Assembly (NCBI GenBank): GCA_011522905.1
Contig: WTIB01000180.1
Coordinates: 1-9,992 of the forward strand
DNA length: 9,992 nt
DNA from: Crocinitomicaceae bacterium
GTDB taxonomy: Bacteria; Bacteroidota; Bacteroidia; Flavobacteriales_D; Crocinitomicaceae
Reading direction: 5' to 3'
Below are positions 8,201 to 9,992 of the stretch, piece after piece. Positions within the stretch are counted from its first letter, which is position 1. Each line of letters starts with the position of its first letter. Both the position numbers and the translations under genes were made by a program. The notes under the pieces are model-generated. The model saw only the letters and a list, made by a program, of their open reading frames with translations. It did not search any database and was not told the DNA's origin.

Positions 8201-9169
8201 AACGGAAATACAATAGAATTAAATAGCACACTTGCGGATACGTATCAATGGACTCTCAATGGTGTGGATATACCCGGTGCAACTGATCAGGTTTTTGTAG
8301 CATCAGAACCAGGTAATTATTCCGTAACAACGACAATTGGTTCATGTGTGATAACGACATCCGAATTTGTAATATCTGAGGCTTTCCCTCAAGAACCAGT
8401 GATTACATTAAGTGATACCACTGGATGTATTCCGCTAATTATTGACCTTTCACACGACATTTCCGGTGTTACCACTCAATGGATTGTTGATGGTGTTTTA
8501 TTTTCATCAAATCAAACGAGTCAGCTCACAATAAATGAAATCGGTTGTATTGACTTGGAATTGATATTAACAAGTGCCTCCGGCTGTGAGTTTTCCGCGG
8601 AAATCTTGAGTGCAATCTGTGTAACGCCATCTCCAATCGCTTCATTTACAACAAACCCCTCTGTTATTTCAAATGACCAAGAAGCCATTAATTTTATAAA
8701 TACCTCAGAATTCTCTGATTACTACTTCTGGGATTTCGGAAATGGCTCGAGTAGTGATATGGAAAATCCAAGTCAGAACTTCAATGTTAGTGATAATGGA
8801 TATCAAGTTGTACTCACCGCTTATAACAATGAAGGCTGTTCAGACACCTATTCAATTAGTTTGGTTTCAAACGAAGTGGGTACTGTATTTGTCCCGAATA
8901 CCTTTACTCCTGATGGAGATGAACATAATCAGGAATTTGCCCCTACAACAATTCCAGGTTTGAAATTATTCAGCTACAGCATGAAAATATACAATAGGTG
9001 GGGAGAACAAGTCTTTGAATCCAATAATATTAATTTTGGCTGGGATGGCACTTACGGTCCTGGAGCAAAACAAGCTCAGGAAGGCGTATACATTTGGAAA
9101 ATAACGTATCATGATCAAAACTCAAATGAACGTAAAGAGATGACGGGACATGTCACTTTACTTAGATAG
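2216..9169 (+). CDS. Giant secreted multidomain adhesin-like protein with T9SS type B (CHU_C) sorting domain
   Basis: A 2317-residue exported mosaic protein, unbroken from signal peptide to C-terminal sorting domain. Order: signal peptide (to about 28); Cys-rich N-terminal domain (29-205); Ig-like domain (206-312, with LCPGNT and QWQ); PKD-like domain (about 313-402); beta-helix start IYVDAVNGDNNYLG (from about 406); glycine-rich region (558-861); PKD/Ig-like linkers (862-1060); three divergent Ig-like modules with Trp1087, Trp1159 and Trp1233; eight 75-residue modules (1278-2055), one split by an inserted domain (about 1790-1967); a gliding-type GCIP module; a PKD domain with YYFWDFGNGS (Trp2172); CHU_C (2224-2317). 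No catalytic motif was recognised, so adhesion, matrix or glycan binding is the best inference. The annotated start is ATG2216. The in-frame ATG2231 (Met6, MNKLKLFIF) gives a more classical signal peptide and an A-rich upstream context, and may be the true start. The glycine-rich part uses GGC/GGT/GGA runs, locally raising GC above the AT-rich remainder. The gene converges on the phosphatase gene. Confidence 0.93.
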   Translation: MKWPKMNKLKLFIFCTSIFFGFGNLHSQILINADVQINGFRHNWDCGNDVGGFNSYPDPRYRVWVGFNAGNFQNVNSGPGIYGGCSNTYGADAVFCSSWNPGIINAASFNAQPINEINVDMESWEDDGCGSSCNANTCLFNSDDSRCGRLRIGDINFWNEPPCQTNLYTGDFTSGSFLSMHNRCSDNNGAGYGIDELMINWSFATSPTIVTQPFPYDRYLCPGNTTSLDVTVDSWNGWSLGQLVQWQMSTSTDCNNAANWTDIPGATALSYTPNEIPGTRLYRCIISSSCSDINTQQVISECVRVTYHPYAAPILSSSCGTTIVPDVPIQFCTTLPPDANASVGISAYTWSVVPSAGVTISNTSSTCTDITFTDEGAYTISLTYTDVCPEADAIATCNTTITPPACDMIYVDAVNGDNNYLGFPNEPVANLWRAMQLVGGSRTNIRITGGNYSETEIIYLQDNVFIDGAWENNGGIWTKSSAQTTNLNFSGEENLNDAVSHLIAFKSVNISGWIIQDLNITTVNCTGNSIDGRGKSNYGVLIDNSSDYEINRCNLNIGTATNGSNGANGSPGLNGAMGATGLTGHCDNNTTNRVGGAGSGFVGAGIRQGGAGGNGGMGSDWNSNNNQDGINGSNGGGGAFGGFDSGWQGANGGCGTDSNRDGRKGQDGGDGNNGANASATPEATNTTFLNYWTPNGNASSGGDGAGGGGGEGGGGGGRQTEINWWDFCDDGGGSGGGGGGSGGEGGQGGFGGLGGGGAFGIYRFNSNTGALIQDITINIPGIVPSGGSPGSGGQGGVGGAGGCGGGGNNTSTSSGGATGSNGGLCSTARVCNNTEVGAGGQGGVGGDGGDGGTGQPGASGYSVHMVVDGVFSNPSTSVPNPTTLVMEYPVNGKGCVNSEVVFSNTLNDPWILNGASLIDDLNPGISSYTFNSNPVYTYYSNNGIYDIETSGAIYQDWVHIIDDTRPANLLFNAPSSICSGGILDISAETWGTELEWDWVIYEVDALTPIQSSTEQSPNFTMPVVSSQTTYNIRYRVRESCCGWSKPYYTSIVVNPEFVPTITAVGSTTICTGDSVELTTNAGNSYQWSTGETTQSIVVNTPGLYTVTVENIDGCIGESAPIEVVINSIPNPVIEAIGDSTICAGTSVVIESPLGNSYLWNTGETTQSITVDTAGVYEVLYTDLNGCSASSAPFTIYETSDSIIVDGNNVICPGDSVLLTSFSQYPNPINVYQWSYNGSPLAGSNQSAIYANQTGTYTLSITAGSCSVISNEIQITEFDANISSNSLDSTLCPGSTIDLQASSGDSFQWFLNGVIIPGATNQILSVNSPGQYTVEIIDGACTDTSGVYELNFIIPTIISNTGVNTFCSGSSIDLISSPGDSYQWALDGIDIPSATDQTYSANQGGVYTVTVVNGSCTSISADFVLTEIIPLISSGGGIDSLCPGSTIDLTSSLADTYQWSLDGIDIPGANSQTYTADVGGSYTVTVSVGTCTNITSLEFVITEIIPTITGSGNATTLCSGNSLDLISSAADSYQWALNGVDIPGATGQIYNASQEGIYTVTTVLGSCTSTSLDFNLTYLIATISSTGGNTSFCSGGGIDLTASTGTSYQWQLNGIDIPGATNQVYYATLEGVYNVIVVDGLCSLTSADFILTEIIPVISSSNGDTTLCPGNSIDLTSTFADTYQWMLDGVNIPGANSQTYSATEGGVYSVTAVSGNCVSTSLGFNIIEIVPTITSAGNEVIICPGGSIDLTSSIADSYQWSLNGVDIPGATSQTYTATLAGVYAVTTTIGAAGTGIINTNSDFELGPGTNCGSPTDYFCGNDAGQVFDGIHPIWAVGNQGCVGGVTNYSSTLGAHSGSGYVYFYAGADNVESVAFPFVGGENVDICVWYSGPQGAGASGQNTANSHFSLAVDGAQVGPDVLVPTNTGWTQHCFTVTMTPGNHTFGILSGGAAQYSLWFDDFEISTANGSCTSTSQDFVLTEPLMDISSTGGATTLCNGNTIELNSTLADTYQWTLNGVDIPGATDQVFVASEPGNYSVTTTIGSCVITTSEFVISEAFPQEPVITLSDTTGCIPLIIDLSHDISGVTTQWIVDGVLFSSNQTSQLTINEIGCIDLELILTSASGCEFSAEILSAICVTPSPIASFTTNPSVISNDQEAINFINTSEFSDYYFWDFGNGSSSDMENPSQNFNVSDNGYQVVLTAYNNEGCSDTYSISLVSNEVGTVFVPNTFTPDGDEHNQEFAPTTIPGLKLFSYSMKIYNRWGEQVFESNNINFGWDGTYGPGAKQAQEGVYIWKITYHDQNSNERKEMTGHVTLLR
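2300..2830 (+). other. Cysteine-rich N-terminal domain of unrecognised family
   Basis: Residues about 29-205 precede the first Ig-like module. By my count the segment has nine cysteines, many Trp, Asn and Gly residues, and an acidic motif MESWEDDGCG around Trp124 followed by a cluster SSCNANTC. It ends in GIDELMINWSF, which looks like the last strand of a beta-sandwich. The cysteines suit an oxidised extracellular fold. I do not recognise the family; a ligand-binding sandwich is a guess from composition and position only. Confidence 0.5.
3431..3886 (+). other. Parallel beta-helix (pectin-lyase-like) segment
   Basis: Residues 406-557 open with CDMIYVDAVNGDNNYLG followed by EPVANLWRAM. This resembles the typical entry of DUF1565/pectin-lyase-like beta-helices (I-Y-V-D/S-x-x-x-G-x-D-x-x-x-G, then P-x-x-T-L-x-x-A). 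The next turns read as short strands broken by Asn/Gly: NIRITGGNYSETE, NVFIDGAW, INRCNLNIG. No Asp/Lys/Arg set typical of pectate lyases was recognised, so it is more likely a binding or structural solenoid than an enzyme. It leads without a break into the glycine-rich region. Confidence 0.6.
3887..4798 (+). repeat. Glycine-rich Gly-X-Y / Gly-Gly-X low-complexity region
   Basis: Residues about 558-861 are dominated by glycine in three-residue periodicity. The first part is collagen-like: 563-584 is a clean run of seven Gly-X-Y triplets starting GSNGANGSPG and ending GLTG. Later parts are Gly-Gly-X, for example GGEGGQGGFGGLGGGG and GGQGGVGGDGGDGGTG. The motif GGGGAFG occurs twice. The runs are separated by non-glycine strands (QTEINWWDF, then IYRFNSNTGALIQDI) that look like beta-helix turns. 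This pattern suits polyglycine-II or collagen-like helices packed on a solenoid. Two (GGC)5 tracts, at 4349-4363 and 4421-4435, encode its longest Gly runs. Confidence 0.85.
4799..5399 (+). other. PKD/Ig-like linker domains after the glycine-rich region
   Basis: Residues about 862-1060 leave the glycine-rich composition and read as beta-rich extracellular domains. One stretch has PVNGKGCVNSEVVFSN and ends YQDWVHIID. The next begins NAPSSICSGGILDISA, contains LEWDWVIYEV and ends YTSIVVNPE, an Ig-like arrangement related to the CPG/CSG-type modules that follow. Assignment is by pattern only; the exact domain boundaries are uncertain. Confidence 0.45.
5400..6046 (+). repeat. Three divergent Ig-like modules of the CHU type
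   Basis: Three related modules sit before the regular array, with the central Trp at residues 1087, 1159 and 1233 (spacings of 72 and 74). The first two share the core WSTGETTQSI / WNTGETTQSI, a GxY(T/E)V strand and a terminal GC. This is the common repeat of Bacteroidota surface proteins carrying CHU_C. The third (VYQWSYNGSPLAGSNQ) is intermediate in form between these and the regular 75-residue modules, suggesting a graded series. Confidence 0.75.
6047..8380 (+). repeat. Array of eight 75-residue Ig-like modules, one interrupted
   Basis: Eight modules share C(P/S/N)G...IDLTS, then (S/T)(Y/F)QW.L(N/D)G..IPGA, GxYxVT, GSC and a linker like FVLTEIIP. The central Trp residues fall at 1308, 1383, 1458, 1534, 1609, 1684, 1759 and 2012, so spacing is 75, 75, 76, 75, 75, 75 and then 253. 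In a typical module the two cysteines (for example 1441 and 1490) are 49 residues apart and could form an Ig-type disulfide. Codons for the conserved IPGA motif differ among copies (ATTCCAGGAGCC, ATACCAGGTGCA, ATACCCGGTGCA), so the copies are old and held by selection on protein rather than freshly duplicated. The array probably works as a stalk or as repeated binding units. Confidence 0.9.
7582..8115 (+). other. Jelly-roll/carbohydrate-binding-like domain inserted inside an Ig-like module
   Basis: A 534-base (178-codon) segment lies between TTTIG (to Gly1789) and the module-ending SCTSTSQDF. Its protein starts GIINTNSDFELGPG and ends SLWFDDFEIS, the opening and closing pattern of galactose-binding/CBM-like beta-sandwich domains. 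Internal strands include SGYVYFYAG, VDICVWYSG, SHFSLAVDG and HCFTVTMTPGNHTFGI. It has five cysteines. The intact next module reads ACAATTGGTTCATGT at 8333-8347, whereas here ATTGG (7577-7581) and TTCATGT (from 8116) are separated by the insert. Ligand unknown; glycan binding is an inference from fold pattern. Confidence 0.75.
8636..8872 (+). other. PKD domain before the sorting signal
   Basis: Residues about 2141-2219 show the PKD pattern: PIASFTTNP, then FINTSEFSDYYFWDFGNGS with Trp2172 in the WDFGNG motif, ENPSQNF, and a final strand YQVVLTAYNNEGC. PKD domains are common spacers or glycan/protein-interaction units just ahead of CHU_C. The preceding stretch (about 2059-2140, with DTTGCIPLIIDLS and TTQWIVDG) is a gliding-type PKD-like module. 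Confidence 0.8.
8885..9166 (+). other. CHU_C gliding-type C-terminal domain (T9SS type B sorting signal)
   Basis: Residues 2224-2317 match the CHU_C/gliding-motility C-terminal family: FVPNTFTPDGDEHNQEF, then MKIYNRWGEQVFES, FGWDGTYGP, QEGVYIWKITY and the terminal GHVTLLR. In known Bacteroidota this domain directs export across the outer membrane by the type IX secretion system. It is complete, so the gene is probably functional to its last codon. Confidence 0.95.
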
Positions 9170-9171
9170 CT

Positions 9172-9992
9172 TTACAAGCGAATTACTTTTTTACTGAGTA
9201 TTTTACCATCCAATTCAACGCTTATGATGTAATTTCCCTTTTCAAGTGATTCACCATTCAATTTTAAATAATTTAATCCTACTTCAGGGTTAAAGTAAAA
9301 AGATTGCTCAACCTTGCCATTAATGGTTGATAAGGAAAGCTTTATTTTATCCGTTCCACTAGAGTTGTATTGCACGGTAATCTCTTTGTCAAAAGGATTT
9401 GGGTAAACACCAAGCATGATGATTTCATTATCTATTAATGGAGTAAGTCCTGCACTTGGATCGAACATTTCTGTTTGACTACAATCATCAAAAGTTCGCT
9501 CTGAAGCTTCACTAATCTCGGTCAAAAAGGTTTGTCCGTCATTGACATAATAACTTTTTGCACGTTCAAAATCAAGATTCGATGAAAATACACTTTCGCA
9601 AAGCATCCAATCTGCCTGAACCCTTTCTTGATTTACGTCTAAAATAAGATAACCTCTTTGGTCAAGATTCGACCATTTCACATGAGGATTGGCAGCTGTA
9701 ATGATTTCAGTTGGTAAATCGAAAGGGAAACCAACAGAGGTAACACTTGTGATTACAAATTCCACACCCATACTGCCAGCGCTAGAAGAGGCGTCGTAAT
9801 TACTTCCAGGTAAATCATTTGCCCAAGAGGTATGAATATCTCCTGTTAAGACTACCAAATTATCGATATTATTATTTAAAATATCACCATAAAACCGTTC
9901 CCTTTCAGCAGGGTAACCGTCCCATTGATCAGGATTTAAAACGAGCCCAAAAACTTCCAAAGGAGCCATCATGACCTGTTGGCCTATAATAT
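9172..9992 (-). CDS. PhoD-like alkaline phosphatase, C-terminal part, with T9SS type A sorting domain (5' end outside window)
   Basis: The gene runs off the right edge: the frame stays open upstream of the first visible Met (9972), reading IIGQQVMMAPLEV. GQQVMMAPL is itself an internal PhoD-family motif, so that Met is not the start. Counting from it, the metallophosphatase signature VLTGDIHTSWANDLP has Asp45 and His47 as likely metal ligands. EFVITSVTS and NPHVKW followed by RGYLILDV (His97) are also typical of PhoD, a secreted phosphodiesterase/monoesterase family that binds Ca and Fe. Residues about 180-266 form a type A sorting domain: LGVYPNPFDKEITVQY, LEKGNYIISVELDG, ending KKVIRL. The enzyme should be exported by the T9SS to release phosphate from organic esters. 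Whether it is under phosphate control cannot be seen, as the promoter is outside. Its stop (TAA, 9174-9172) faces the stop of the giant gene. The missing N-terminal half should hold the signal peptide and remaining metal ligands. Confidence 0.9.
   Translation of the reverse strand, partial: IIGQQVMMAPLEVFGLVLNPDQWDGYPAERERFYGDILNNNIDNLVVLTGDIHTSWANDLPGSNYDASSSAGSMGVEFVITSVTSVGFPFDLPTEIITAANPHVKWSNLDQRGYLILDVNQERVQADWMLCESVFSSNLDFERAKSYYVNDGQTFLTEISEASERTFDDCSQTEMFDPSAGLTPLIDNEIIMLGVYPNPFDKEITVQYNSSGTDKIKLSLSTINGKVEQSFYFNPEVGLNYLKLNGESLEKGNYIISVELDGKILSKKVIRL
9174..9434 (-). other. T9SS type A C-terminal sorting domain of the phosphatase
   Basis: The last 87 or so residues form a small beta-sandwich of the Por_Secre_tail type. 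The diagnostic opening is VYPNPFDKEITVQY; a middle part LSTINGKVEQSF follows, then the G-Y-x-I-S-V strand GNYIISVELDG and the basic end SKKVIRL. It marks the enzyme for outer-membrane transport and surface attachment or release, a different signal class from the type B domain of the neighbouring giant protein. Confidence 0.9.

Noticed and set aside
6047..8380. Regular repeats considered as a CRISPR array or satellite DNA
   Set aside because: The period is 225 bases of continuous coding sequence with diverged codons. There are no short identical repeats separated by unique spacers.
8742..8963. Small plus-strand open frame overlapping the PKD and CHU_C region
   Set aside because: Out-of-frame shadow of well-conserved PKD and CHU_C sequence.
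9970..9972. ATG at 9972 as the start of the phosphatase
   Set aside because: The frame remains open to the window edge and the preceding residues (IIGQQV) belong to a conserved internal PhoD motif, so the gene begins outside the window.

Overview
The window is AT-rich DNA, apart from one glycine-coding stretch, and almost certainly comes from a member of the Bacteroidota, most likely a Flavobacteriales-type marine or aquatic bacterium. The evidence is three-fold. There is a giant secreted protein ending in a gliding-motility-type C-terminal domain (CHU_C, the type B sorting signal of the type IX secretion system, T9SS). A second exported protein ends in a type A T9SS sorting domain. None of the three genes has a clear Shine-Dalgarno sequence, which is usual in this phylum. 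The order-level placement is inference.

Layout: 1-106 is a short AT-rich leader. 107-2140 (+) encodes a soluble hybrid histidine kinase with the order GAF, HisKA, HATPase, receiver, HPt. After a 75-base gap holding a plausible Bacteroidota-type promoter, 2216-9169 (+) encodes a 2317-residue secreted mosaic protein. Its parts in order are: signal peptide, cysteine-rich N-terminal domain, Ig/PKD-like domains, the start of a parallel beta-helix, a long Gly-X-Y / Gly-Gly-X region, PKD/Ig-like linkers, three divergent Ig-like modules, an array of eight regular 75-residue Ig-like modules, a PKD domain and CHU_C. 9172-9992 (-) is the C-terminal part of a PhoD-like alkaline phosphatase with a T9SS type A tail. 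It runs off the right edge and converges on the giant gene with only two bases between the stop codons.

The most interesting structure is inside the giant protein. One of the 75-residue modules is split by exactly 178 codons encoding a jelly-roll/carbohydrate-binding-like domain. The spacing of the conserved Tyr-Gln-Trp motif jumps from 75 to 253 residues, which is 75+178, and the intact sibling module shows where the join lies. The glycine-rich region also stands out: its Gly-every-third-residue pattern suggests collagen-like or polyglycine-II packing attached to a beta-helix.

How the genes work together: two of the three products are predicted T9SS clients, one probably a surface adhesin or matrix protein and the other a phosphate-scavenging enzyme. 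The kinase has a complete phosphorelay but no output domain, so its target lies outside the window. A link between the kinase and the adhesin rests only on adjacency. No mobile element, CRISPR array, RNA gene or defence system is visible.
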